A DNA stretch of 64,000 nucleotides from the NCBI RefSeq assembly GCF_024124665.1, contig NZ_JAMXSB010000010.1:124001-188000 (forward strand), given 5' to 3'. Within the stretch, counting starts at the first letter, position 1, and each line of letters begins with the position of its first letter. The notes beneath the pieces are model-generated. The model was given only the letters and a program-made list of their open reading frames with translations. It did no database searches and was not told the origin of the DNA. Of this stretch, positions 16,940-26,258 are shown in pieces. This stretch comes from Pleionea sp. CnH1-48. GTDB lineage: Bacteria > Pseudomonadota > Gammaproteobacteria > Enterobacterales > Kangiellaceae. The position numbers were made by a program, and so were the translations under genes.

Positions 16940-18379
16940 TTGAACTTAACCCCCGCTGATTATGAAAGTCAGTTGATTGAAACTATCGGAGAAATGTTCT
17001 TCGATCCTTACGCTTATGTGATGTTCGCGTTCGATTGGGGCGAGGGGGAGTTAGCAGAGTATGAAGGACCAGACGTTTGGCAGGAAGAATTATTAAAAGC
17101 CATACGTGATGGACTCATAAGCACCGATGAGGCGTTACGTTTTGCAACGTCAACGGGACACGGCGCAGGGAAATCTGCTCTAACCGCATGGATCATATTA
17201 TGGGCCATGTCGACTCGCCCCAATCTGTCTGGGATAGTCACCGCAAACACAAAGAGTCAGCTCGAAACAAAAACATGGCGAGAGTTAGCGCTTTGGCACA
17301 AAAGAGCGATCAATCAACACTGGTTTAAGTGGACGGCAACAAAGTTTTATCACGCTGATCATCCTGAAACTTGGTTTGTTGCTGCGGTTCCTAATAGTGA
17401 ACAAAACAGTGAGGCATTCGCAGGACTTCACGCTCGCTATGTGCTGGTGATTTATGATGAAGCCAGCGCAATCCCCGATAAGATTTGGGAGGTCACGGAA
17501 GGAGCCATGACGACCTCATGGGCGTTATGGATAACGTTCGGAAACCCAACTCGAAATACAGGACGTTTTCGAGAATGCTATGGACGGTTTGGGCATCGCT
17601 GGAATGGACGCAAAGTTGACACACGGACGTGTGCGATGGCCGACCAACGGCAAATCAGTCAATGGCTATCGGATTATGGCGAAGACAGTGACTTTTTCAG
17701 AGTACGTGTACGCGGGGAGTTTCCAAGAGCAGGCAGTAATCAATTTATTGCCACCGACTTGGTTGAAGCGGCCATGCTCAGATGTGTGCCGAAAGAGGTT
17801 TATTTTAACTTCCCTAAAAAAATCGGTGTGGACGTTGCACGATTTGGAGATGACCGAAGCGTCATTATTCGTCGTCAATGTGCAAAAGTTTGGGAGCCGT
17901 TAACATTTCGCGGTATCGACACAATGGAGCTGTGTGCCTATGTGGTGGACGAATTTAACCGCTGGGGTGGAGACGCGATTATTTATGTGGATGGCGTGGG
18001 GGTTGGAGGTCCGGTAGTAGACCGTTTACGTCAACTGGGATTACCCGTTGTCGATGTGCAGGCTGCGTCTTCATCCACTGAACGAACGCGCTATGCCAAT
18101 ATGCGAGCGGAACTGTGGGGACGATTAAGAGACTGGTTTCAGGATGAACCAGAACTACCTAATCTACCGGAACTCAAAGAGGATTTGATTGGCATTGAGT
18201 ACGGCTTTAATAATCGAATGCAAATTCAATTAGAGCGTAAAGCCGATATGAAAAAGCGGGGGTTAGACTCTCCTGATATTGGGGATGCGTTAGCGGATAG
18301 CTTCGCTCCTGATATGCTTATTTCAGGTCGTGTCGTCGCACAGCCTATCAGACGAACTGCAAGAAGAGGATGGACTTAA
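16940..18379 (+). CDS. Phage terminase large subunit
   Basis: A 479-residue packaging motor starting at TTG 16940 with AAGGA upstream. The Walker A motif GHGAGKS is at 73-79, a Walker B with catalytic Glu (VLVIYDEAS) near 168-176, and the nuclease domain begins about 295 (VDVARFGDD) with further acidic motifs (IIYVDGVGVGG, SPDIGDALADSF). It powers DNA translocation into the capsid and cuts the concatemer. Length and motif order are normal for the family. The next gene starts five bases after its stop. Confidence 0.92.
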   Translation: MNLTPADYESQLIETIGEMFFDPYAYVMFAFDWGEGELAEYEGPDVWQEELLKAIRDGLISTDEALRFATSTGHGAGKSALTAWIILWAMSTRPNLSGIVTANTKSQLETKTWRELALWHKRAINQHWFKWTATKFYHADHPETWFVAAVPNSEQNSEAFAGLHARYVLVIYDEASAIPDKIWEVTEGAMTTSWALWITFGNPTRNTGRFRECYGRFGHRWNGRKVDTRTCAMADQRQISQWLSDYGEDSDFFRVRVRGEFPRAGSNQFIATDLVEAAMLRCVPKEVYFNFPKKIGVDVARFGDDRSVIIRRQCAKVWEPLTFRGIDTMELCAYVVDEFNRWGGDAIIYVDGVGVGGPVVDRLRQLGLPVVDVQAASSSTERTRYANMRAELWGRLRDWFQDEPELPNLPELKEDLIGIEYGFNNRMQIQLERKADMKKRGLDSPDIGDALADSFAPDMLISGRVVAQPIRRTARRGWT

Positions 18380-18383
18380 TTTA

Positions 18384-18704
18384 ATGAATACTCAACAAGT
18401 GGACGTGAGTGATATTGTCAATAAGATGCGAGGGCTATTGTCTCGATTTGCAGCACCTCCTATTAAAAATGCAGATCAAGCTCATTGTTATTTTGAGAAT
18501 GTAAAGGTGCAATATTCATCTCATTCGTCCGTCGTTGATTTTAGCTTTGAAACACAAGATGGATTGGAAGTTTCAATTGCCCTGGATTTTAACGAAGTGT
18601 TTAAAGAGTCCAGTTACATTGAACGAACGATGCAAAAACTTGTTTTATGTTTGGAGGATGCAAGGCGCAATTCTCAAGAGCAATCTAGAATAGTTCTTCA
18701 CTAA
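18384..18704 (+). CDS. Small phage protein of unknown function
   Basis: A 106-residue protein starting at ATG 18384, just after the large terminase stop. It is an acidic, mixed alpha/beta protein with VDFSFETQDGLEVSIALDF in the middle. No family is recognised. Its position between terminase and portal genes, without gaps, supports it as part of the packaging operon. Its frame is also open back into the terminase gene, but the ATG at 18384 is the natural start. Confidence 0.6.
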   Translation: MNTQQVDVSDIVNKMRGLLSRFAAPPIKNADQAHCYFENVKVQYSSHSSVVDFSFETQDGLEVSIALDFNEVFKESSYIERTMQKLVLCLEDARRNSQEQSRIVLH

Positions 18705-20834
18705 ATGCCAGGGCTACTACAAGTAAAATCCAACGCCGAGTTGGACAAGGAAGCGCAAAGCGCTATCGATTCGAAACTGAAAGCAGAGCAACCCACCGAA
18801 TCCATTTCTGCATTGTCTGCTCATATACAACACGCATGGGACCAAAACAAGCGAGCGAAACACAGTGTTGAAAAACGTTTATTGATGTGTCTGCGCGCTC
18901 GCAATGGTGAATATGACGCAGCAACGAAAAGTGAAATTGATTCAATGGGTGGTAGCGACATTTACATGTTGCTTACGGCGACAAAAATTAGAGCGGCCAC
19001 CAGTTGGGTTAGAGACATCATTCTTCCATCAAACAGTGACCGTCCTTGGGGATTGTCACCGACTCCAATTCCTAATTTACCGCCTACTGTTTTAGCATCG
19101 ATTCGAGATCGTTTGATTGCTGAAATCGAACAGGAGTTAATGGGAGCAGAACAGCAGGGACGAGCCATTGAACCTGATGTGATGAAGCAACAGGTGATGC
19201 AACGTGCGGCGTTAATCATGGAAGACGTGAAGAAAGAAGCCGATAAACAAGCTCAAGTCGCCTGTGACAAAATGGAACTTCGCATTGATGACCAACTGAA
19301 AGAAGGAGGTTTCAATAGTGCATTGGAGCAGTTTGTTGATGATTTTTCCACATTCCCCACGGCGTTTATAAAAGGCCCCATCTACCGAAAAAAGAAAAGG
19401 CTTAAGTGGGGTAATGACCATCAACCCATTGTTGAAGATGAAGTCATTCCAGAGTTTGAACGGGTAAGTCCGTTTGATTTATATCCATCGCCTTATGCTG
19501 AAAGTATTGATGATGGTGAGTTAATTGAATTGATTCGCTTCTCACCTAAAACACTGTATGGATTGATAGGCGTAGAAGGATATAGCGAAACCAATATCAG
19601 GCAGGTGTTGGATAATTTTGGGCGCGAAGGATTTCATACACACTTATGGACAGACACCGAAAGAGCTGAGTTAGAGGGACAGGGGACGTTATCCCGTCAG
19701 GATGAGCGCACCATTGAGGCGCTTCATTACTGGGGAACGGCACAGGGACAAGTGCTATTGGAGTGGGGAATTGATCCTGAGTTGGTCGATGACCCAGTGG
19801 GTGAGTATGATATTGAAGCCATTAAAATTGGTCCTTACGTTATTCGCGCACAAATTAATCAAAACCCACTAGGTCAACGTCCGTATCAGGGTGCCTCGTT
19901 TCAAAATACGCCGGGTTCAATATGGGGTGTTGGCATTCCTGAGCTTATGGAAGATATACAGAGAGTATGCAACGCAACAGCACGCGCTTTGATTAATAAC
20001 TTAGCTATTTCATCGGGACCACAAGTGATGGTACTGGCGGATATGATTGCAGAAGGTGCAGACGTCACCGAGATGTACCCCTGGAAAATCTGGCAGATGC
20101 GCTCTAATCCAATGGGGGGCGGCGCGCAAAACCCTATTCAATTTTTTCAGCCTAGCAGTAACGCGAATGAGTTGTTGAGTGTGTTTAAAGAATTTGAACT
20201 GCGGGCTGACGATGCGACCAACATTCCGAGATATACCTATGGCAATAGTTCAGTATCAGGGGCAGGGCGTACCGCCAGCGGATTATCCATGTTAATGGAG
20301 ACAACGGGTAAGGGCATTAAAACTGCTATTGCTCATATTGATGTCAATCTTATTCGCCCACTGCTTACCAAGCTCTATAACGACAATATGATGTACGACT
20401 CTGACCCTGATATAAAAATGGATGCACAGGTCGTTGCGAAAGGAACAACAGCTTTGATTGCGAAAGATCAAGCTCAAGCCCGCCGGATGGAAATGCTGCA
20501 AATCACTGGTAATGATTTAGATATGCAAATTCTGGGCGTTGAAGGTCGAGCTAAAATCTTACGTGATTTATTTAAACATATGGATATGGAGGATTTCATA
20601 CCGAGCGAAGAAGAGGTAATTAAAAAACTAAAAGAGCAACAACAAGCACAAGCCAGTCAGGTTAGTGAACAAGAGTTAAAGCAAGCCGAGTTAGAGTTGA
20701 AAGCCAAAGCGATAGAATCTGATAACGCGCTCAAAGCGAAAGACATCGACACGGACGCGAGGTTAAAAGCGCGAGAGTTAGAATTAAGACGAGAAATCGC
20801 ATTGATTCAGAATGAACGGAGAGCGAAAGACTGA
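18705..20834 (+). CDS. Phage portal protein
   Basis: A 709-residue protein directly after the previous stop, with no obvious ribosome site and so probably coupled. It has an N-terminal helical region, a central part with typical portal features (YMLLTATKIRAATSWVRDI; RVSPFDLYPSPYAESIDDG; TPGSIWGVGIPELMEDIQ) and a long C-terminal coiled coil (620-705) rich in Lys, Glu and Ala, the barrel helix. The length matches portals of short-tailed phages. It forms the dodecameric DNA gate at one capsid vertex and binds the terminase. Confidence 0.88.
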   Translation: MPGLLQVKSNAELDKEAQSAIDSKLKAEQPTESISALSAHIQHAWDQNKRAKHSVEKRLLMCLRARNGEYDAATKSEIDSMGGSDIYMLLTATKIRAATSWVRDIILPSNSDRPWGLSPTPIPNLPPTVLASIRDRLIAEIEQELMGAEQQGRAIEPDVMKQQVMQRAALIMEDVKKEADKQAQVACDKMELRIDDQLKEGGFNSALEQFVDDFSTFPTAFIKGPIYRKKKRLKWGNDHQPIVEDEVIPEFERVSPFDLYPSPYAESIDDGELIELIRFSPKTLYGLIGVEGYSETNIRQVLDNFGREGFHTHLWTDTERAELEGQGTLSRQDERTIEALHYWGTAQGQVLLEWGIDPELVDDPVGEYDIEAIKIGPYVIRAQINQNPLGQRPYQGASFQNTPGSIWGVGIPELMEDIQRVCNATARALINNLAISSGPQVMVLADMIAEGADVTEMYPWKIWQMRSNPMGGGAQNPIQFFQPSSNANELLSVFKEFELRADDATNIPRYTYGNSSVSGAGRTASGLSMLMETTGKGIKTAIAHIDVNLIRPLLTKLYNDNMMYDSDPDIKMDAQVVAKGTTALIAKDQAQARRMEMLQITGNDLDMQILGVEGRAKILRDLFKHMDMEDFIPSEEEVIKKLKEQQQAQASQVSEQELKQAELELKAKAIESDNALKAKDIDTDARLKARELELRREIALIQNERRAKD

Positions 20835-21055
20835 TGGACGCTGCTAAATTGACAGAGCGCCAAAAACAGGCGTTACACCGACTGGTTTATAACGACGATT
20901 TCAAACTATTTTTAACGGCGCTGGAGGAAGACTTCCAGCGTCAAATTGAAACTTTATTGATAACGGATACCGCACAAGCAGGGAAGGGACAAGGCTATTG
21001 CTACGCCCTAAAACGGATTTTAGAAGTAGCAGAACGTTATCAAAAAACTGGGTAA
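20834..21055 (+). CDS. Small phage protein of unknown function
   Basis: A 73-residue helical protein whose ATG overlaps the portal stop (TGATG). It reads as two or three amphipathic helices (DAAKLTERQKQALHRLVYND and CYALKRILEVAERYQKTG). The spot between portal and scaffold often holds small chaperone-like or assembly genes. No family can be named. Confidence 0.6.
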   Translation: MDAAKLTERQKQALHRLVYNDDFKLFLTALEEDFQRQIETLLITDTAQAGKGQGYCYALKRILEVAERYQKTG

Positions 21056-21139
21056 ATCCCTCTGCTTACCCATTATCGAATCCCAATACGTTCAATCACA
21101 CAGTACTGAACGATTGAATCGACCTCTACAGGAGTTTAG

Positions 21140-22033
21140 ATGAGTTATCCCCAAAGTGTAAGGAAGCAAGGCGAAGAATCAGAGCGCATTCAGCAACAAC
21201 TATTAGGTGTGCCACAGGAAGAAAAAGCGGAAGCCGGAGCCGATAAACCCGATCCATCTTCTTCCAATGAACATGACCCAAGACAGGAAGACGCAACCTA
21301 CTGGAAACATCGGTTCAGTGTGATGCAAGGTAAGTACAATGCAGAAGTGCCACGTTTGAAGCGACAGATTGAGCAATTAGAGCAGTCTGTGCAAAGCCTC
21401 AAAGAGTCGCCGCTATCGCAGTCACAAGCAAAGCCTTCACCTACTGAACCTTTGTTAACAGAGGAAGAACGTGAAGAGTACGGCGAGTTTGCTGAGCTAA
21501 TTGATAAAGTCGCTGGCAGAATATCAGAGCGACAACCCGCGACCGTTCCACATTCAGAAACAGAACAACTTAAAAGTGAGTTGGAATCTCTGAAAAGTCG
21601 AACGGAGCAAAATGATATTAGTGACTTCTTCAAAGATGTTGAACGTGCCATACCTAACTGGGAAAGTGTCAACAATGACACTCAATTTCACCAGTGGTTG
21701 CAAGCGATAGAACCTTATACTGGACGCACTCGACAAGCCTTACTGGAAGAAGCACAACACAATCTGGATTCTGTGCGAGCCATCTCCTTCTTTGAAAACT
21801 TTTTAAGCTCTCAATCATCAACACCGATGTCGCCCTCTCGTGAAAACCTTCTACAACCTCAACGGTTAGCGAACGGTCAATCAAAGGGACAAGAACCTGT
21901 GATTTGGACCAGCGAGACGATTAATCAATTTTATTCTGACGTCAGACGAGGACAGTATCAGGGACGAGAGGATGAGCAACGGAAAATTGAGCAGGATATC
22001 CATTTAGCTTATACGCAAGGGAGAATCCGCTAA
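21140..22033 (+). CDS. Phage scaffolding protein
   Basis: A 297-residue acidic, Gln- and Glu-rich protein with no strong globular core. It contains the common scaffold segment YWKHRFSVMQGKYNAEVPRL (residues 54-73), followed by a coiled coil (74-95) and a helical C-terminal part ending in EDEQRKIEQDIHLAYTQGRIR-like sequence. It directs capsid assembly and then leaves the head. A CAGGAG precedes the start, and the capsid gene follows after 26 bases, which is the standard order. Confidence 0.82.
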   Translation: MSYPQSVRKQGEESERIQQQLLGVPQEEKAEAGADKPDPSSSNEHDPRQEDATYWKHRFSVMQGKYNAEVPRLKRQIEQLEQSVQSLKESPLSQSQAKPSPTEPLLTEEEREEYGEFAELIDKVAGRISERQPATVPHSETEQLKSELESLKSRTEQNDISDFFKDVERAIPNWESVNNDTQFHQWLQAIEPYTGRTRQALLEEAQHNLDSVRAISFFENFLSSQSSTPMSPSRENLLQPQRLANGQSKGQEPVIWTSETINQFYSDVRRGQYQGREDEQRKIEQDIHLAYTQGRIR

Positions 22034-22059
22034 ATACTAAACATTAAAAGGAATTTTAA

Positions 22060-23010
22060 ATGCCAATCCCACTGGATACGGGATATGTCAATTATTCGGC
22101 AGAGGGAGCGAATAATGACAGTAAATTCATCCCTCAATTGTGGTCAGGAAAATTGGTTACCAAGTTCTATGACCGAACCATTTTTGGATCAATCGCTTCA
22201 ACGGATTATGAAGGCGAAATTTCAGGCTACGGTGACAAGGTATTCATTCGAACCACTGCTGATATTGTTATCAAAGATTACCGAATCGGACAGACCCTTG
22301 ATTACGAAACGCCTGAAAGTCCGAACATTGAGTTAAACATTGATCAAGCGAAATATTTTGCTTACAAATGTGATGATATCCATCGCCATCAAGCCGATAT
22401 CAATCTGCTGGATAACTGGGCAGGTGATGCGTCAGAGCAAATGAAAATTGCTATCGACAAAGATATTTTGGCGTATGTGCCAACAGAAGTTCATGCGCAC
22501 AACTCAGGCAACAGTGCAGGGCGTATCAGTGGCAACGTAGAAATGGGCGCGATGGATGGCAGTGGTGCAAGTGCCGTTCAACTCACCAAAGATAACATTG
22601 TTGAAAAAATCATTGATATGGGACTATTGCTTGATGAGCAAAGTGTACCTGAGTCGGGACGTTGGTTAGTGTTGCCTGCCTGGGCTTGTGCGTTGATCAA
22701 AAAGTCGGAGCTGAAAGATGCGAGCCTGACCGGAGATCGAGTCTCGATTGCACGTAACGGGCGAGTGGGCATGATTGACCGATTTCATTTGTACATGTCA
22801 AACAATGTGAGTTCTGGAGCCGATGGCTCTGTGACCGTATTTGATTTAATTGCAGGTCATAAAGCCGGACTCACCTTTGCGTCACAAATGACCAATATGG
22901 AAAGTCTGAAAAACCCTAATTCATTTGGTCAACTCGTTCGTGGTCTTAATGTTTATGGTCGCAAAGTGCTGAACGGGAAATACCTCGTTCACATGGTGGC
23001 TAGAAAATAA
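22060..23010 (+). CDS. Phage major capsid protein
   Basis: A 316-residue protein with AAGGAA upstream. Segments such as PQLWSGKLVTKFYDRTIFGS, the DYRIGQTLDYETPESP loop and QADINLLDNWAGDASEQM match the HK97-fold coat proteins of short-tailed phages. The C-terminal part (GHKAGLTFASQMTNMESL, QLVRGLNVYGRKVL) fits the same family. It would form the icosahedral shell. Length and position after the scaffold gene are as expected. Confidence 0.88.
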   Translation: MPIPLDTGYVNYSAEGANNDSKFIPQLWSGKLVTKFYDRTIFGSIASTDYEGEISGYGDKVFIRTTADIVIKDYRIGQTLDYETPESPNIELNIDQAKYFAYKCDDIHRHQADINLLDNWAGDASEQMKIAIDKDILAYVPTEVHAHNSGNSAGRISGNVEMGAMDGSGASAVQLTKDNIVEKIIDMGLLLDEQSVPESGRWLVLPAWACALIKKSELKDASLTGDRVSIARNGRVGMIDRFHLYMSNNVSSGADGSVTVFDLIAGHKAGLTFASQMTNMESLKNPNSFGQLVRGLNVYGRKVLNGKYLVHMVARK

Positions 23011-23015
23011 TGGAA

Positions 23016-23033
23016 GGCCGGACATGTCCGGCC
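23016..23033 (+). terminator. 18-bp perfect palindrome after the capsid gene
   Basis: GGCCGGACATGTCCGGCC is fully self-complementary. It lies six bases after the capsid stop and just before the ribosome site of the next gene. No T tract follows, so it may be an mRNA-stabilising or partial termination hairpin that sets capsid above downstream expression. Confidence 0.6.
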
Positions 23034-23050
23034 AAGTCAAAGGAGGTTGA

Positions 23051-23344
23051 ATGCCACAGTACTTAAAAAGTATGGATACAGGGAAAATATTCAGTTTTTC
23101 CGAAGAGCGCGCCAAATTACCTAATATGCAACTCATTCATGAGTTTGACGAATTAAAAGGATTATCGAATGACTCTATTGAAAACTTAAGTTATTTATCG
23201 AAATCGGTCACGGAAATGACTAAACGAGAGTTGATTGCGTTTGCGTCTCATGAGTTTCAAGTGGTGTTAGATGGCGCTGATCCCAAAGCGGATTTATTAG
23301 AGCAAGTCACTCAACTGATGCAAGCGCGTGAAGCCAACGGATGA
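23051..23344 (+). CDS. Small phage protein with HeH/SAP-like C terminus
   Basis: A 97-residue protein with AAAGGAGG upstream. The N-terminal half (MPQYLKSMDTGKIFSFSEERAK) resembles small capsid-associated proteins. The C-terminal part (MTKRELIAFASHEFQVVLDG then ADPKADLLEQVTQLM) has the helix-extension-helix pattern of HeH/LEM-like modules seen in phage head proteins. The stop overlaps the next start. A role in head completion or decoration is plausible. Confidence 0.6.
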   Translation: MPQYLKSMDTGKIFSFSEERAKLPNMQLIHEFDELKGLSNDSIENLSYLSKSVTEMTKRELIAFASHEFQVVLDGADPKADLLEQVTQLMQAREANG

Positions 23345-23988
23345 TAGCGGCAGACATCATTGTCAGAGCAGCTCGATTGTTAATGGATGAGCAGTTTGAG
23401 GTGTTTTCCATTGGGGAATACCTCACCTATATCTCTGATGCACAGCGTACCATTCATAAACACCGACCGGATGCTAACTCAGTGAACATGGTCATGCGTT
23501 TGATTCCAGGCGCGAAACAGTCCATACCCACAGATGGTTATCGGCTGCTACGAGTCACACGCAATATGGGTGCTGATGGCAATACAATGGGAAGTGCGAT
23601 TATCGAAGCGTCAAAAGCAACGTTTGATGCCGAGTTACCTCACTGGCCGACGATAACGGACAGTCGTATCCAACATTTTCTATTTGACGATATTGACCCC
23701 AAATCTTTCTATGTGTATCCCGCTATCGCTCAAGATGCATCTCACTATGTTGAGCTTATCTACTCTAAGACGCCAATGGAAATAGGGAGCACACGGCAAT
23801 CATTAGAACTGCCGGACGAGTATGCCAATGCAATACTCAATTGGGTGCTATATCGCTGTTATACAAAAGAGAGTGTCGCGGCTCAAAATCTACAAAAAGC
23901 TCAAAGCTACTATCAACTTTTCGCCCAGGAGGTGAATGGCTCATTACAAATAGAGTGGGCAACGTCCGGCGAGCAGAAAACTTCTTAA
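23341..23988 (+). CDS. Head-tail adaptor protein
   Basis: A 215-residue protein overlapping the previous stop as ATGA. It has the features of the adaptor family that follows the capsid gene in short-tailed phages: helical N terminus (ADIIVRAARLLMDE), a segment DAQRTIHKHRPDAN, and a C-terminal helical part NAILNWVLYRCYTKESVAAQ. It would bind below the portal ring. The call rests on sequence pattern and position. Confidence 0.68.
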   Translation: MIAADIIVRAARLLMDEQFEVFSIGEYLTYISDAQRTIHKHRPDANSVNMVMRLIPGAKQSIPTDGYRLLRVTRNMGADGNTMGSAIIEASKATFDAELPHWPTITDSRIQHFLFDDIDPKSFYVYPAIAQDASHYVELIYSKTPMEIGSTRQSLELPDEYANAILNWVLYRCYTKESVAAQNLQKAQSYYQLFAQEVNGSLQIEWATSGEQKTS

Positions 23989-23994
23989 TTTATC

Positions 23995-24657
23995 ATGGCT
24001 GATTTAATTGAATTAATACCGGATATTAAACCGGATGTTCCCACTGCGCCGGATTTGTCTATTCAGCGTTATTTAATCTTGAGCGCGATTGAATTTTTTA
24101 GAGAGTCGGAAGTTTGGAAAGTGGACCTAGACTCAATCGCGTTGGTTGAACATCAAAGTGATTATACGTTAACGGTTCCGAAGGATACGAGAACAACACA
24201 CTTAAATAGTGCTGTGTTTGATGGAAGACGAAAACTGACTCACGTCACTAGTGAAAAGCTGAAAAGTTATCAACGATTAGCGAGCAGTCATGCGGCTCCA
24301 TTGCTTATCAGTTTGAATGGCTCCGATATTTCATTATGGCCTACGCCGGATAAATATGTAGATGGAAAGTTTTTACAACTCACGGTGACGATTGTCCCCA
24401 AGTACATTACAGTCTCTATCCCTGATGAATTGCTGGAAGAATGGCGATTAGCATTAACTTATGGAGCGAAAAGCAAACTATTTCTATCACCGAAAAAAGA
24501 ATGGACGGATATTAACCTTGCACAATACTACCAACAATTGTTTCGCTCAGAAATTCAGCGTGCCAAAGCTAAATCGATTGATAATGGGGGCGTGGGTGTT
24601 CGAGTCTCGAATCGATTCTTTTCTGGCTCTCGTAGACGAGTAAAAATGCATTCATGA
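23995..24657 (+). CDS. Second adaptor / tail tube-like protein
   Basis: A 220-residue protein six bases after the previous gene. ELIPDIKPDVPTAPDLSIQRY followed by ILSAIEFFRESEVWKVD is typical of phage gp6-like adaptor or tail tubular A proteins. The end is basic (SGSRRRVKMHS). Together with the preceding adaptor it would extend the portal channel. Its stop overlaps the next start. Confidence 0.65.
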   Translation: MADLIELIPDIKPDVPTAPDLSIQRYLILSAIEFFRESEVWKVDLDSIALVEHQSDYTLTVPKDTRTTHLNSAVFDGRRKLTHVTSEKLKSYQRLASSHAAPLLISLNGSDISLWPTPDKYVDGKFLQLTVTIVPKYITVSIPDELLEEWRLALTYGAKSKLFLSPKKEWTDINLAQYYQQLFRSEIQRAKAKSIDNGGVGVRVSNRFFSGSRRRVKMHS

Positions 24658-26258
24658 TAAAGATTGTAAAGTTTGTGGGTGTTGTTCCCCGTGTTGATAA
24701 GCGATTATTGACGGATAATCATGCTCAGGTCGCAGAAAATTGTCGGTTACTCTCAGGTGCGTTGGAAGCATGGAACGAACCAAAACTATCAGCAACCATT
24801 CAAAGTGCGGCCTCAACGATATATCGTTATCAGGACCGTTCATGGTTCGAATGGAACAAAACTGTAGATGTGGTTCGTAGTCCGGTGAATCGAGACATTT
24901 ATAAACGAGTCTACTGGACAGGGGATGGCGAACCCAAGATGACGGTGAGTAATATTGCCGACAATAGTTCTGCACCATATCCTAACAATAGTTTTCGGTT
25001 AGGTGTTCCAAGCCCGTTAAATCCGCCAACGGTAGAGTTAGTCAATCCACAAGTTGATTTGCCCGCCGCCGATGCTGCCAAAGTTGAGGACAGGTTTTAT
25101 TTATATACCTTTGTTTCAGCCTATGGTGAAGAAGGACCACCTAGCCGACCCTCTGCATTGATTGAATGGAACGAAACCAAAGATGTTTGGTTAAGCAATC
25201 TGCAAACGTCAATTTCAGGCGATTTCAACATAGCCGCCATTCGTGCTTATCGTACTAACGAAGGTCAGTATCAGTTTGTAAAAGAAATTCCTTTCGGACA
25301 AGCCACATCAAGAGACTCAAAGCTCTCTCAAGACTTGGGCGAATTATTACCGTCACTGAATTGGCTAATGCCGCCAGCGGATCTGGAGGGGTTAACGTCG
25401 ATGAGTAATGGCGTGTTAGCAGGTTTTCGTGATAATCAGATTTGTTTTAGTGAACCGTTTCAGCCTCATGCTTGGCCAGAAGATTATCAACTCAGTGTCG
25501 ATTTTGACATTGTGGGCTTAGGCACATTTGGCAATAACCTGGTCGTACTGACAAACGGATTTCCTTACGTCATTACAGGCAGTCACCCCAGTTCCTTTAT
25601 CACAGAAAAAATAGAAGTGGCTCAAGCCTGTGTAAGCAAAAACAGTATTGTTTCAATGGATGCAGGCGTGATTTATGCCAGTCAGGACGGTTTGGTCAAT
25701 GTGTCGTTTAATGGAACTCAGTGTTTTACCAAATCACTCTTTACCAAAGAAGAGTGGAGTAAGCTTAATCCATCTTCTATAAACGCTGCTTGGCATGATC
25801 AAAGATACATCGCTTTTTTTGAAAGTAACCAGGGCAATAAGGGGTTGATTATTGATCCTAAAGATCCGCAAGCGCTGACGTTTGTGGACGATTTTGCTCA
25901 AGCGCTTTTTCTCGATATCACACAAGACACGCTTTACTTTGCTCAAGCTAATGGAAATCAGATTTATGAATGGAATCATGGAGAAAACAAAAAACAATAC
26001 CTATGGAAGTCGAAAGAATTTGTGCGACCTTATCCGGTTGCTTACTTTTTTGGGCAAGTCGATGCACAGTCTTATCCGTTAACGCTGCGGATTTATCAAG
26101 ACGGTCAGTTAGCGGTAACTAAAGTGATAAAGGACTCAAAGCCTTTTCGACTGCCAGTTAAAAAAGCGACAAGGGCATGGGAGGTTGAAGTCAAAGGGCA
26201 GGCGACAATCAACACAATCTACTTAACGGAAACAATTAACGAACTCCAAAGGATGTGA
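24654..26258 (+). CDS. Tail hub / DNA stabilisation protein
   Basis: A 534-residue beta-rich protein starting in the stop of the previous gene (ATGATAA). The opening KFVGVVPRVDKRLL and the block GEEGPPSRPSALIEWNETK are typical of P22 gp10-like or tail-nozzle proteins, which plug the portal channel and attach fibres. The middle has repeated blade-like segments (ENCRLLSGALEAWNEP, MSNGVLAGFRDNQICFSEP, VIYASQDGLVNVSF) fitting a propeller. The position before the fibre gene agrees. Confidence 0.72.
   Translation: MIKIVKFVGVVPRVDKRLLTDNHAQVAENCRLLSGALEAWNEPKLSATIQSAASTIYRYQDRSWFEWNKTVDVVRSPVNRDIYKRVYWTGDGEPKMTVSNIADNSSAPYPNNSFRLGVPSPLNPPTVELVNPQVDLPAADAAKVEDRFYLYTFVSAYGEEGPPSRPSALIEWNETKDVWLSNLQTSISGDFNIAAIRAYRTNEGQYQFVKEIPFGQATSRDSKLSQDLGELLPSLNWLMPPADLEGLTSMSNGVLAGFRDNQICFSEPFQPHAWPEDYQLSVDFDIVGLGTFGNNLVVLTNGFPYVITGSHPSSFITEKIEVAQACVSKNSIVSMDAGVIYASQDGLVNVSFNGTQCFTKSLFTKEEWSKLNPSSINAAWHDQRYIAFFESNQGNKGLIIDPKDPQALTFVDDFAQALFLDITQDTLYFAQANGNQIYEWNHGENKKQYLWKSKEFVRPYPVAYFFGQVDAQSYPLTLRIYQDGQLAVTKVIKDSKPFRLPVKKATRAWEVEVKGQATINTIYLTETINELQRM

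Noticed and set aside
23107..23114. GCGCGCCA inside the head protein gene as an attachment core
   Set aside because: Only eight bases match the tRNA end and it lies inside a normal coding sequence.
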